Shown one piece after another: positions 45,737-56,975 of a stretch of DNA of 64,000 nt. The stretch covers positions 1,193,036,691 through 1,193,100,690 of the forward strand of contig NC_090445.1 of NCBI RefSeq assembly GCF_031143425.1. Direction: 5' to 3'. Position numbers and translations under genes: made by a program. Source of the stretch: Pleurodeles waltl. Its lineage: Eukaryota > Chordata > Amphibia > Caudata > Salamandridae. A model generated the notes under the pieces. That model did no database searches and was not told where the DNA came from. It saw only the letters and a list, made by a program, of their open reading frames with translations. Each line of letters begins with the position of its first letter. Positions within the stretch are counted from its first letter, which is position 1.

Positions 45737-46660
45737 GCGGCCACACCATTTTGTCCACATAAGCTATCCAAACCAAATGTGGGTCATTAATTTTCCAACA
45801 TCCAGGGTTTGTGGATTCCCCTGGACGGAACCAAGAAATTTGCCAAAATATAGCTACATTTTTGGGGGGGAGGGAGGAGGGTGTATGGGAAAAAACGGTG
45901 CAAATGAAAGTGTCTGTTTCTTCCCAGCAAATGGCATCAACAGAAGGTTTGCAATGCTAAAATAACTTGCTTCCCAGCTATCTGTATCAAGCAGACTTTA
46001 TTCAGAAAACATTTTTTTTTATCACAGTGTTGGCATTTTACTGGTATCGAGCCAATTTTTCCTACTTGCTTTCAACCTCCTGCCAATTTGTGGTGGAAAT
46101 GGTTTTGAAACCCACGGTGGATGATGGAAAGCTATATATTTCTGAAAGCTAGACACAATTCTAATTCAGCAAAGGGTCATTTGTGAAGGTCCTTCAAGGT
46201 TTTCCCAAATAAACTAAGTGTTGAAATAAAGAAAATATTGGAAATTAGAAGGGAAAGACCGACATTTGTGATAATGTTTTCATCAGTACCTTCTCATCAC
46301 AATGGCTTATTTACAAAAGCAATACTCCATTACATCTGCTAGACCCTTCTGCTTGCTGGTATATACAGGGTTTGTCGGTTTTCTAAGAATTCAAGGTACC
46401 CAGGGCCAATAACTGACCTGCACCTTACAATGTTTTTTCATTGTGTACTGGGTGTACTGCAACTCATTCGGTAGAATATAAAAAGTGAAAAATAGCTATC
46501 AAGTAAACCTATGTTTCTTTTGAAATGGGCACAAGATATGGAGTTTAGAAGCAGTGGTTATTTGGACATTTCTGATTTTGTAAGTACCCATACGAACACG
46601 TGAATTAGAGGTCATTACACATGATCTACTATTCTGTGTTGCCCTAAGTCCACTGATTAC

Positions 46661-47805
46661 AAAATTATACCTCACTTGTTTGGGTAGGCTTAGCGCGATA
46701 CAGCAAATGGCCCAAACCTCAACATGTACACATTACATTCTTCCACTGAAAACTGACCCTTTTTTTGCAACATACCTAGCTTTGGATTTTGGGCCTCAGC
46801 TCAGCTGGTACCTAGAGAAACCTAGCAAACCTTTAAATGTTTTAATACTAGACACCTAGGAGAATCCAGGATGCGGTAATTTGTATGGCTCTCACTAGGT
46901 TGTCTTATCGATAATCCCTTGCAAACCTCATACTTTGACTGAAGAAACACGTTGTACTCTAATTTCTTTGATTGAAAGTTCTGGAATCTGTGGGGAGACA
47001 CAGATTTCGTTTGACGCAGCACTCCATCCAAGTCGTCTTATAAAAATGGTACTTCACTTGTGTGGGTAGGCTTAGTGCCCACAACAGGAAATGGCCCAAA
47101 ACACACTATGGGCACTTCACATTTTACGCTGAAAACAGACCCTTTTTTGCAACGTGCTAGCTGTGGATTTTGGGCGTCTGCTCATCCGGCATCTAGGATA
47201 ACCTTGCAGACTTGTACATTTGTGAAAACTAGACACCTAGGAGAATCCAGGATGGGGTGACTTGCCTGACTCTTGCCAAGTTGTAACCCAGAATCCCTTG
47301 CACACCTCAACATTTGACCAAAATAATTAATTTTCCTCATGTTTCTGTGATGGAAAGTTCCAGAATCTGCTGTGATACACATATTTACTTCTATCAGACA
47401 TTTTCCCCAGTCTTAAAAAAACAAAATAGTACCTGCCTTGTTACGGGTAGTCTTAGTGCCCACAACAGGAAACGGTCCAAAAAATCAAATTTCTCCACTG
47501 AAAACTGATCTTTTTGTTTTTTGCAACGTGCCTAGCTGTGGATTTTTGGCCCTAGCTCATCCGGCACCTAGGGAATCTTTGTAAAGCTGCACGTTTGTGA
47601 AAACTAGACACCTAGAGGAATCCAGGATGGAGTGACTTGCATGGCTCTCACCAAGTTGTTACCCAGAATCCCTTGCAAGCCTCAAAAAGTGACCAGAAGA
47701 ATACAATTTCCTCACATTTCTGTGATGGAAAGTTCTAGAATCTGTGGGGATCCACAAATTTACTTCCATCCAGCATTTCTTTAAGTATTAAAAACCAAAA
47801 TGGTT
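46661..47805. repeat. Three tandem copies of a 380-bp unit
   Basis: Units start near 46661, 47043 and 47423 (spacing about 380 bp), and a fourth breaks off near 47805. Each contains cttgt.tgggtag.cttag.gcc..a.caggaaa.ggcc, then ttttttgcaac.t.cctagct.tggattttggg, then aactagacacctag.gaatccaggat, then gttacccagaatcccttgca and gtgatggaaagttc.agaatct. No open frame fits the period. Confidence 0.88.
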
Positions 47806-48595
47806 TCAAGTCCTACTCTGTGACAGCATTTACAACTTAATTCTGTAAAGTGCTCTATTGCTAGGATTGTACTGCCTAAAAAAACAAACGTCCCTTGAAC
47901 ACGACCAAAGAATCTTCTACAGCTGTTTCTTTCCCTGACACTTAGCTCTCTGAAAAGGAGGAGAGGCAGAATCTTGATGGAGACGGTCACAATCAGGGTG
48001 ATCTTGTGGCAATGCTGAAGCATTATCAACACAATGCAGTATTCGACGCTAAAGCAAATACTGATCAGGACTTGTAGACCAACATGAAGACAGAGACTGC
48101 TTCCTTATCAAGCCCATCAAAAAAGCTAAACACTGAACTTGTTCAACTCATCCAGATTTGTGGGAGTCCTTTCGCTAGCTCTAAAGTGGGGCTTCGTTCT
48201 GGCGCTGTTATCCCTCAAATGCTGTTCAGCATACAAATTACTCTGGTCAACATTCTCATCCACAAATACATTGTCGATAAACAACTGAAAATAATGTATA
48301 GACAAAAAGTTATCAATATTCACTCTACACCCTGTGACACCATGTTGCACCACAGAGTTCATCATTTCCAGTGGGAAACCTTTCAACCCCAAGCTGCAAT
48401 CCAGATTCATCTTGCTGCACTATCGGCATATCGGTGTCCTCCTCTAAAAGAGGCACTTCCTCTGCACGGAGAATGGCTTCATCATACGATTCCTCGTGGA
48501 CAGAAACTTTTGTGTTAGAATCTCGGACCTCCTCTGCCTCTGATGCAGAGTCATCCTTGGAACAATGGTCAGAGAGGAAGATTAAGAAAGCAAGT
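47800..48595 (-). pseudogene. piggyBac-type transposase fragment
   Basis: Minus strand. The N-terminal acidic part (48595-48430, SDASEAEEV) leads to a frame at 48410-48126 with IHYFQLFIDNVFVDENVDQS, NLYAEQ, then ERTPTNLDEL, matching the 'YF..f....i...v..TN.YA' start of the piggyBac DDE domain. Between 48060 and 47800 broken frames give FRQYNPSNRALYRIKL, matching the 'R.YmP.KP.kyGiK' segment near the second catalytic D. The middle and the C-terminal cysteine-rich domain are missing. Dead copy. Confidence 0.72.
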
Positions 48596-48599
48596 TAGC

Positions 48600-49585
48600 A
48601 ACCTCTTGAGTGGTAATCCTGCAGCTAGCCTTAATTCTTACTAATAAAAGTAACACAACGAAATACGTCAACAATAGCCAATACTGTGTAAAATAAGTAA
48701 CAGGTTGTGACTTGATCAAACTGAAAGTAAAACTGCTGGCATATAGTAATCTGGAAGGAGTAGTCAATCAAATTAAAGCAATCAAAGGCCTGTATACTCA
48801 AAACCTATACCACTTACTTACCAGAGACAGCTAGACTGAGGATCACCTGCACCTACTCTGCACAGACACAGCAAGCACCAACGATATCCCACTAGAAAGG
48901 AAAAACAAAACAAAATTACAAACAAGAAAATGCAGTACGCATCTTGCATAAATCCTAAGAGAATTTGACACAGAATCAACAGAAGCTAAATATGCTGTAA
49001 TTATTACACCATTTAAAAAACCCACATTCATGCTTGGCAATGATACTCTTTTGAAGTAAGCATTACAAAAAGCTTTTTCTTACCAAACACATGCAACTAC
49101 ATAAAAACTCCCGATCTACCAGTGCCGAAACCACAAGCAGGAGCCACCACCAAGGAAATCAAAAGCTTTACACTAGAATAAAAAAATAAATAAAACATTA
49201 AGTTCACAAATGCAAATGATGTCAAGAAATAAAATGGTTAACATTATAAAACACTATCAAGTAGATCACCATATCAAGCTTCCGATCTGCCCCCAAGGGG
49301 GGCATAAAGCAAAGGCAAGAATATGACACCTGAGAGGGGCGTGACCCTTACCCCACCCAAACACCACTTCACACTCACCACCCTTCAAATGCCAGCCACA
49401 CACATCGGCAGCCAGAAGCCGGTTGACACACACCGCTAGCAAAATCTTAAATTCAAACTCCTCATCAGCCAAACGCCAGTCCCCACACACTGCCAGTCAA
49501 ATGCTAGTACACACACAGCCAGCCAAATACCAGTACATGCAGACAGTCAGCCAAACTCCAGTTCACACAGACACAGAAACTTTCC
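48600..49585. other. Unassigned A-rich sequence within the composite insert
   Basis: No coding signal. A-rich to about 49250, then a C/A-rich tract with repeated acacac and gccag..aa..ccagt.cacacac phrases (49380-49570) leading into the 160-bp repeats. Confidence 0.4.
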
Positions 49586-50330
49586 GTGGTGTCTAGTGGT
49601 TTTCTGTCCCATGGACACAGATGGGCCTAGAAATATGGGCGATCTGCCCCAGAGGGGGCAAAAACCAGCCAAAATATTGCCCTAATAAAGGGGAGCAACC
49701 CATGCCCAAGGGACTGATTCCCGACATATAAATAGAATACTCCCCGATGTCTAGTGGGTTTCTGCCCCACTTGGGGGCAGATAGGCCCAAAAATATGAGT
49801 AATCTGCCTCTAGGCGTGGTAAAAAATGGCCAGAGCATTGCCCTTATAATGGGAAGTAACCCTTGTCTAAAGGGCTCCTCCCCAACATATAAATATACAA
49901 CTCCAAGGTGTCTAGTGGCTTTCTGCCTTTCTGTCCCTTTGGAGCAGGTGGGCCTAAAAATATGGCCAATCTGCTGGGGCGTGGTGTAAATTTTGGGTGG
50001 GGGACAGAAAATAGACAAAACATTGCCCCTATACAGGGGAGTGACCCTTGCCGAAGGGGCCGCTCTCCAACATGCAAATAAAATTATCCCTCCCATAAAG
50101 GGGAAGGACCCTTATCCAAAAGGCTGCTCCTGACTTGCAAATAAATGTAAACCTGGTGTCTAGTGCCTTTCTGCCCCCGTTCGGGGCAGATTGGCCTAAA
50201 AATATGACTGATCGGCCCCACAGGGGGGCAGAAACAGCCAAAATGTGCCCCCATAATGGATAGCAACCCTTGCCCAAGGGGCAGCTCCCCAAAAGAAAAG
50301 AAAATCCCTGGTGGCCTAGTGGGTGCATTC
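49586..50330. repeat. 160-bp tandem repeats with internal dyads
   Basis: The phrase tgtctagtgg recurs with ctagtg at 49593, 49751, 49913 and 50160, and a variant at 50316 (spacing 158, 162, 247 and 156). Each unit contains ttctgcccc...ggggcaga..ggcctaaaaatatg, then ctgcc...agggggcagaaa, then ataa.ggg.ag.aacccttgcc.aagggg. The ccc/ggg pairs within a unit form small hairpins. The 247-bp interval holds an extra partial unit. Confidence 0.85.
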
Positions 50331-50333
50331 CTG

Positions 50334-50387
50334 CTACATGATTGTGGCCTCAACCATGGTCGCACAGCAGGAATGCACTTCAAAGAG
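50334..50387. repeat. Hairpin, perfect 12-bp arms
   Basis: tgcattcctgct (50334-50345) pairs with agcaggaatgca (50376-50387) across a 30-base loop. It directly follows the last 160-bp unit. Confidence 0.85.
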
Positions 50388-50550
50388 ACATCGGGGGAAA
50401 GAAAAAACTTTTCCATTTCCCCCCGGTGCCTCTTTGCTCACCCTGGAGGAAAAACTCACTTTATTCCTCTGACACTCTGGAAGCAAATGGCTTCTAATGT
50501 GTCCTATTGTTTTTTTGTTATCAGATCACTGAGGTTGGGGTGTTAAAAGA

Positions 50551-50608
50551 CGCTCTTCCGCTGCCACCCTCAATGGAGGCATGTTGCGAGAAGTCCATGG
50601 GAAGAGCG
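50551..50608. repeat. Hairpin, 9-bp arms, near insert edge
   Basis: cgctcttcc (50551-50559) pairs with ggaagagcg (50600-50608). A 9-bp tandem, catcctcac x3, follows at 50651-50677. Confidence 0.75.
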
Positions 50609-50689
50609 CCTTTGCGTCCCTCATGAGTGAGTGCTAGGACAGCTTGGAGCCATCCTCACCATCCTCACCATCCTCACCATCGAAGGCTT

Positions 50690-51205
50690 ATAGAACCACT
50701 GTCGATGGTTATAAGAGAAAACAGGAGTATAGAATCTCCTTTAAATGGGATGGCAAAGATCAAGTTGTACACAATGATGTAGCGTTGTTCTTAAAACCCA
50801 GCCTTGACATCTAGAAAAACGTCATTGATGTCTTTCAAGAATTGCAATCAGTGGGGTGGATATAAGATCAACTGGTTAAAAACTGAGGTTCTCTAATGTA
50901 ACTGCACAATTGACACTTTGCCTTTAGAACTCCGTCCCCTCGTCAATCCAAAACCTGAGAGATATCTGGTAATATATACAACGGAGGACACAAATAACCC
51001 ATTTGCATTTAACTTTGTACCTCTCATGAACACACATTGATATAAAATTACAAAAACTCACGTTAAAACAACTGGTACATTCCCCGTTCTTAACGCCTAG
51101 TAGGATTTCAGCAAACCCCGGGAGCAGGTAAACTCCCTAATTTCTCATGTTCTCACAGTAGACCACAGAAACACATCCTTGAAAAGCTACTTGGTCCACT
51201 TCTTT
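50690..51205 (+). pseudogene. L1-type RT fragment, second part
   Basis: Plus-strand translation gives EYRISFKWDGKDQVV, NDVALFLK (where YADD..LFL is expected; the box has lost Y and one D), then SVGGYKINWLKTEVL and PERYL, the thumb region that follows the active site in L1 RTs. The order and strand fit the piece at 44986-45736, so one L1 was split by the insert between them. Frames are broken. Confidence 0.65.
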
Positions 51206-51235
51206 AAAGTTAGACATTTCTTCCCACGAGTCATG

Positions 51236-51620
51236 CTTCCTGTCATATCCTCTCCTCCCTTTGAGAACTGTGCTATCAGTTGTCCAATACAAAACACATT
51301 CTTATCCACTAATTAACATAAACTTTTGAACAATTCTAGCATCTGCAGTGAAAAAGAAAATTAATCTTGTGCACAACAACTCAACATGAAAAACCAGCCT
51401 TCCAGTGCTAATTTATAGTTTGCTGTTAATATGGCAGCAATAATCAAGTTAATATATCAAAATATTGTGTTATTCTACTTATGTTTTTACAGTGACAAAA
51501 TATGACTACTCACTACAATTTTTCATTTAATAGGCGTGCATTATTTTGCATAAATGTTTACTCTTTTCAATTGAATGCATTTTTCCCAAAATGAGAAATT
51601 TACTCCAGCACCCCACGCCA
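51236..51620 (-). mobile_element. Candidate ERV 5' LTR
   Basis: Direct repeat of 16122-16424 plus 26229-26312, at the upstream end of a minus-strand gag-pol-env array. Below its inner edge, minus-strand sequence reads tgggaagaaatgtct; retroviral primer binding sites begin TGG, so this is suggestive only. Sequence divergence between the copies indicates great age. Confidence 0.5.
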
Positions 51621-53099
51621 AATTGCAGCTATTCTGAGTTGTGTTTTGGTAATAAAACGACGGACTGGAGGGTTGGTTCTTGAAGTGGGTTTCTCCTGTT
51701 CCAGTGGCAAATCTAGTATCATTTTCCACTTGCTTGAAGCAGGAGGAATATGTCAGTGAGAGCACCAGTGGGTATCTAGGGGAATGGGGGAAATGCAAGT
51801 GCGTTGAGGGTCTAGGCTTTCCAGGACATGGCCTGTGGAGTGTTGTTAACTTCCCCCATTATGTGCTGTGGGTTGGGGGGTGGGTTCTCCTTGGTCTCTT
51901 CCATTATCCTCTGGCTTTTATTTGTCGGGGGACAGTAGGGGAAATGTGGTACGAGGGAAGTCCAGGAAGTCTGGAGTATACCTCTCTCCCTCTCCTTGAT
52001 CCCCCCCATTGGGAAATCACCCTGACTGGGGTAGTGTTGATTTTAGAAGCACTAAAAGTAGGAAGCCTAACTGATCGTTTTCAGTCAGCAAGGAACGATC
52101 TTAGTGTTGCCTTCGATTATTGCTGCCACCAGACAGGCTAAGGTGATGGTATTGTCTACCATGTAAAAGCCATCAACATGTCCAAAAGGATTGCCTATCA
52201 TTGGTAGTGAAACGTTTCATAACCAAGCACTGGGCACAAATCTACTTGTAAGTTGCCCAGGAAATTGGGTTCCTGAACATGTTTGCACAGTTGTTTGGAA
52301 ATATTGCTTTCTACAAACTTAGCCCTTGCTAGCAGTAAAGAAATCCATCAACAGTTCTTCAGTTTTAGCAGATCAACCTCGTGTTTGTTAAAAAGCAGGG
52401 ACCCAAACAGTCTTTGCAGTACTGGGGGCGCAATTCCTTGTTCTAAAGATGAGTATAAATTAAATGAAGGCAGTTGCAATTGTGCACTCATTTGTTGTAG
52501 AATAATAGGTGGACATGGGTGTAAATGGGAACCTTATTTTAATTTGGAAGCTACCGAAAAACGACCATCACATTACAATCTTTCAGCTGATGTTACCTTC
52601 TTGGTAATTATGGGTAAGTACACTTGAGGCTGGTGAAAAGCGATCTTTCAAAATCTCTGTTCTAATAAGTGCGAGTTTATCCACAAAGTGTTTAACCAAT
52701 CACAGAACATCTGTCAAAGGAGAATTTCAGACAATATGTTTGTGATATCAGAGAGCTCTTTTATAATGTGGAATGTTTTCTTTTGTGTGTTAATGGCGAT
52801 TTTATAAGCATAAAAATGTTGTTTGGTGCTAAAGTCATTTTTTTTAAAAATTATTGCCCAGTCCTTGTTTAAATTGTATTTTGACTGGCTCCTCGTAGTG
52901 CTTTCTACATTTATTTTTACATTGCCATAGATTTGATTTAGGAATTTTCTGGCATTGGGAGAACATGGAGTTGGATTATTCCCCTCAGTAACTTGCTTAG
53001 AGATCAACTAAGCATATACATCTGCTGCCTTACTTAACCAAGTAATCTTTATCTCACTTTTTGTGTTCACTGATCTGAGTTCCAGGTAATCCAATTCAC
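51621..53099. other. Unassigned stretch
   Basis: A plus-strand frame of 153 codons (51680-52141) and one of 114 codons (52283-52627) have no recognisable domain and no matching splice or start context. I see no repeat partner within the window. Confidence 0.4.
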
Positions 53100-53102
53100 T
53101 TA

Positions 53103-53273
53103 GGGCCTGATTTAAATGTTGTCTGATGGGTTACTTCAGCACCACGGTGTCGGATATCCCATCCACCGAAATATAAATCCCATTATTTCGAAAGGGATTT
53201 GGATTTCGGCAGATGGGATGTCTGTCACCATTGTGAGAGAGTAACACATCTGACAGTATCTAGATCATGGCCC
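53103..53273. mobile_element. Foldback MITE (Harbinger-like), 171 bp, TSD tta
   Basis: Flanked by tta at 53100-53102 and 53274-53276. Starts gggcctgattta, and the complement of its end is gggccatgatcta. Inner arms pair around gatatcccatc..ccgaaat and atttcgg.agatgggatgtc. Shares ends and core with 35977-36144. Non-coding. Confidence 0.78.
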
Positions 53274-53304
53274 TTAATCTTTGTCTCTCTGCTTCCTGGT
53301 CACC

Positions 53305-53660
53305 TTTTTTTTTTTTTTGATTGACGCAAAGTTTTTATTACTGTATTAATTGCAATCTTTATGTCGAGACAAGATAAGAAAAGGTCATGATGTGATGCAA
53401 ATACAAGGAGAGGTTAAGTTAAACAAGGGGGTGTTGTAGATTCAGGTGTGGTCTAAGAAGCGCTCTTTATAATGGGTTGGCTCCTGGATGTTTTTGAGTA
53501 ATTTGAGGGAAGCCAGCAAATCAAACAGTTCTTTGTCTTTTGGGCTGCTAGAGCCCAGTATTTAAAATCCCCAAACGAATATTCATTTGCAGCACAATCT
53601 ATGTAGGGAGCAGATACATTCCTAATAATCCATTGGAAGAATATTCATATGTGTTGGAAG
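53305..53660 (-). mobile_element. 3' end of a polyadenylated retroelement, minus strand
   Basis: A run of 14 T (53305-53318), read on the minus strand, is a poly(A) tail preceded by aataaa (53339-53334), as at the 3' end of a LINE or processed transcript. The upstream extent is unclear. A 103-codon minus-strand frame at 54552-54241 could belong to it. Confidence 0.5.
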
Positions 53661-55944
53661 TTAATAAGTTAAGATGATTGCAGTAGTAGTTGAGTCAAGA
53701 ATCCTCAGTAGCAAGATATTTGCAATGTTGTTTAGTCTACTTACTGGCTGTGTGGTGACCGTTATATTACTCTTAGCAATGATAGCTACTTCACTTACAG
53801 GTTATGATTGGCCCTGTTTTGTTTATATTGTACTATCTCAGAATGGGGGGGAAAGCCCTGAAGGCAAAAATCCTGAGAGAGGACCCAAATATCCTGGACT
53901 TGAACGCTGACCATCCTGACCAGGACTCATTGCTAGAGACACTGCTGGAGAAGAAGATATCTTTCCAGAAAAGTTCCAAGGAGGAACCCGGAGAGGACTT
54001 GTACAGCAACCCAAAGGAAGAAGGATAGGTTGAGAGCTAACAATCCTGAGTAAAGAATTGCCATTCAGTCAGGAGCGCTGGAACAAAATGATAGGTATGC
54101 ATGGATCGTTGCGATGGAAGGAATGAAAAACTTTTTCTCTTTTTATAGGCCAAAGGAAATACTTAAGATTCCTAATAGGATTGGGAAACAAAAGTTATAG
54201 ACTTCAGTACTGTGAGGGCCATCTTTAATTGGGTAAAACATTATTCTTCAGAAATCCTCACTAAGGTTTCTGAGACAAAGGTCTGGAAGCCTAGAGGTGC
54301 CAATAGGGTAACCCGACAGAGACCCCCTGGGGAGGAAAAGTAGCGTAGGGAACAACATCGGCAGGCTGACCACCTGAAGGTAAGTTTAGATTGAGAGCGC
54401 GGTGGCCCACTGGCAAGATCATCTAGCTCTGCAAAAACCACACTTCCCACCTGCCCAACGTTGCTTTGGGCACTGACATTGGGAGGGACGCTGACAGCAG
54501 TGCAACAGGAACTGCTATAAGAACTTGTGGTATAGAATTTCCTCTTAGCCATGTTTGCATAAGCAATATGGACAGAAATTATATTTAATTACTGTGTCAT
54601 TAAAATAATCTACAAGCCTGCAGTTTGCGCCTGTTCTTGTGTGCTCTTTTGCAGTAATAGTCTTACAATCTACAGCACCTCACCATATATGATCAAACCT
54701 TACAGTCTTTTTCTCTATCTGGACTCTTAGCAAATTCTTTCTCAGCAGTTCCTAACTTTTTGTGTGTCCTGTCCAGAATGGACAAGGGTTTTCTGTGTGC
54801 AGAGGTGTGTTTTTTTTTTTTTTTTTTTTTTAGCGCTCTATTAACCTGTTTGTGGCTTAATGAGTGAGACCCAGAAACTAGATGTAATTATCCAATATCT
54901 CTCTATAACTATGGAGCGTTGGTATGTAAGGAGACTGCTCTCACTGACATGTGCATTTCTGACTAGGTTCACATGCTTGCTGCCCAGAAATAGCAAAGTC
55001 ATAAAGTCCTTTTCAGGTTGTCACAGTTCTCTTTTTCTCTGTTTTGTCCAGATGTTATTTGTTGCTGTATCTGTGGAATAGGCGCGACTCCATAGCCCGA
55101 GCATTCAAAGTTAGTTTTTATCTTATGTCATTGTATACTGTCATGCTGAATGCTTCTGGTCAACCACTCAACTCCTCATTCATATTTCTACTGAATAAGT
55201 CATGACAATGAGTGGGACCTTTCATATTAATGGCCATTATAAATCAGCTTTTACTGTGGCCCAGATGGTATTGAAGGTACTGAAATCTGATTGTCTTCAG
55301 CAGTGTGAAGCCTATGCTGCCTCATCTGTGCAATCTACTGGCCCAGAAAAATTCAGAACAAGGCACATACAAGCTGGGTTCCTTTTAATTGGTTGGTCTA
55401 CAGGGTAATTGACCTGCTGCAGACCAGCCGGTTATATAGATTACAGTATTCAGAATGACACATCTTACCTTCTATCAGCTGGTCAAGCGCTGTCCTCCAG
55501 ATTGGGTAGCACAGGCACAGCACCTGAGCTAGTACCATAATGTGTTGGTAGTGTGTTAATGCTTTACCATATCACTGATTGAATGATCAGTCAGACTTAT
55601 GTGCTCAGGAATAATTCCCTAGACCCAGAGCTTCAAACACCAGCACAAAGTAAGAAATAGTGTGAAAATGTTGTGATAGATGTTTAATAGCTATTGTAAG
55701 GTGGAGGCTATGCACCATTTTATTAGATAAAGTAAAAGGATCGGCTGGGGATGCGCAGCATTTTGCAAGATAACAATTTGCAATAATATTATAATGATAA
55801 GCACCATTTTTTTCTATTTCTGCATGGAATGTTCTCACTCTCCAACCAGCTGCTGCACTCTTGAGGAAATTTTAAACAAAGATCAATTACAGATGTCAGC
55901 CTTTCAACTGTTAAAAGAAAAATAAAATGAGGGAGGGTTTAGGG
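53661..55944. other. Unassigned stretch with three unexplained frames
   Basis: 53674-53910 (+) encodes a hydrophobic segment, LFSLLTGCVVTVILLLAMIA. The overlapping 53804-54028 (+) frame is acidic and lysine-rich (DQDSLLETLLEKKISFQK). 54552-54241 (-) starts MAKRKFYTTSSYSSSCC and is S/T-rich. None matches a family I know. A run of 22 T at 54810-54831 is another possible retroelement tail in minus orientation. Confidence 0.4.
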
Positions 55945-56047
55945 GGGAGGTGTGGTTTAGTGGTTAGAGCTGTCAACTTTGGAGCCTGGGAACCCAGGTT
56001 TGATTTTGGGCTTGGCTCAACATCATACAATTCTGGGTGAATCGCTA
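55945..56047 (+). mobile_element. tRNA-derived SINE, head part
   Basis: Reads ggtgtggtttagtggttaga gc, a pol III A box (tggtttagtgg), then ggtttgattttgg (55998-56010), close to the B box GGTTCGAnTCC with two changes. Spacing of about 40 bases fits a tRNA-like head. The remainder resumes after the insert, at 56976 (atctctgtaaccc). Confidence 0.75.
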
Positions 56048-56972
56048 TGGTTGTCATAACATTGGCTCTAAAAAACGCCAACTACCGCGGTGACGGCCGC
56101 CAGCATACCGTCAGGGCAGAAATCCCAGAGTGTTCATACTGGCAGATGGTGGTAAGCTGGCGCTGCAACCACAAGCACCACCACGCCAGTAGAACACTGC
56201 CAGCTGTATTATGTCCAGTAATACGGCCTGTTGGTTTTCTGCCGGGGGTGGGTGCTGCTGGAAGACCTCCCTGACCAAGGTAAGTCGGGCTTCCGACAGG
56301 TAAGGAGGGTAGGCGGGTGGGGGGGGTGTTGTTTGTGTGTGTGTGTGTGTGTATGTCTGCGTGTTGGGGTGTGTGCATGAATGTCTGAGCTTGTGTGTGT
56401 GTGATGCATCTGTGTGTGTTGTGGTGTTTGCGTGGTTGTATTCGTGTGAGTGAATGCGTGTAAGAATGGTGAAGTGAGTGCGTGTCTGCATGTCAGTGTG
56501 CCTTTGTGTAAGAATGTGTGCGAGCATGTCTGGAAGTATGCTTGTATGCCAGTGTGAGTGATTGGGTGTATGCATGGTGCGTGTCTGCCGGTGTGTGTGT
56601 ATGGGGGGGATGAGTGTGAGGATCGGAGGCGGTGGGGGGTGAGTTTGGATGGAGGAGTTGTGGGGGGTGTCAGGTGTGTGTTGGGAGGTTTGGGGGAGCC
56701 GCCTACCCGTGACAGGGAAGGTAGGGCCTACCACCATGGTAACCCCACAAAAACTATGGTGGCAGGCTCATAATGCCGCCAACAGTACTTTGCCGGGCTG
56801 GAGATAGATATCTCTGGCCTGGTGGCTGATACTGCCATGGCGGTATGAGTGAAGAAGTGGCAGGTTGGCTGCAGCCAACCCGCCATTCTCATAATGTGGC
56901 AGTATGTACCACCAGCCTGTTGGCGATATTGTCGCCACTTACCACTCACCGCCGGGGCTATAATGACCCCCT
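56048..56972. mobile_element. Non-autonomous Harbinger-like element, 925 bp
   Basis: Inserted in the SINE. The left end tggttgtcataacattggct and the complement of the right end gggggtcattatagccccgg are similar; flanks are cta and tta. Ends and interior are rich in ggcggt/accgcc, like the 8.3-kb Harbinger. Inside is a (tg)n tract at about 56330-56352 and a long TG-rich stretch (56330-56690). The 208-codon minus-strand frame across that stretch is a by-product of it (H/T repeats). Confidence 0.68.
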
Positions 56973-56975
56973 TAA

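Larger units (their letters stand above)
45737..50640. mobile_element. Composite insert of piggyBac type, about 4.9 kb
   Basis: This block interrupts a plus-strand L1 RT. It contains 380-bp tandem repeats, a decayed piggyBac transposase on the minus strand, 160-bp tandem repeats, and hairpins near the right edge. I could not confirm TTAA duplications at the edges: TTAA occurs at 45687 and 50542, but neither is a clean junction. The grouping into one element is inferred from position and from my recollection that amphibian piggyBac elements carry similar repeats. Confidence 0.5.

Noticed and set aside
45687..50545. TTAA at 45687 and 50542 as piggyBac target duplications
   Set aside because: Neither is followed by matching terminal inverted repeats, and the L1 homology continues past 45687, so they are not accepted as the element ends.
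55945..56047. Genuine tRNA gene
   Set aside because: A and B boxes are present but the cloverleaf cannot be completed, the B box is degenerate, and it continues into SINE body sequence.
56111..56737. 208-codon minus-strand open frame (T/H/P-rich)
   Set aside because: Product of the TG-rich tract inside a non-autonomous element.
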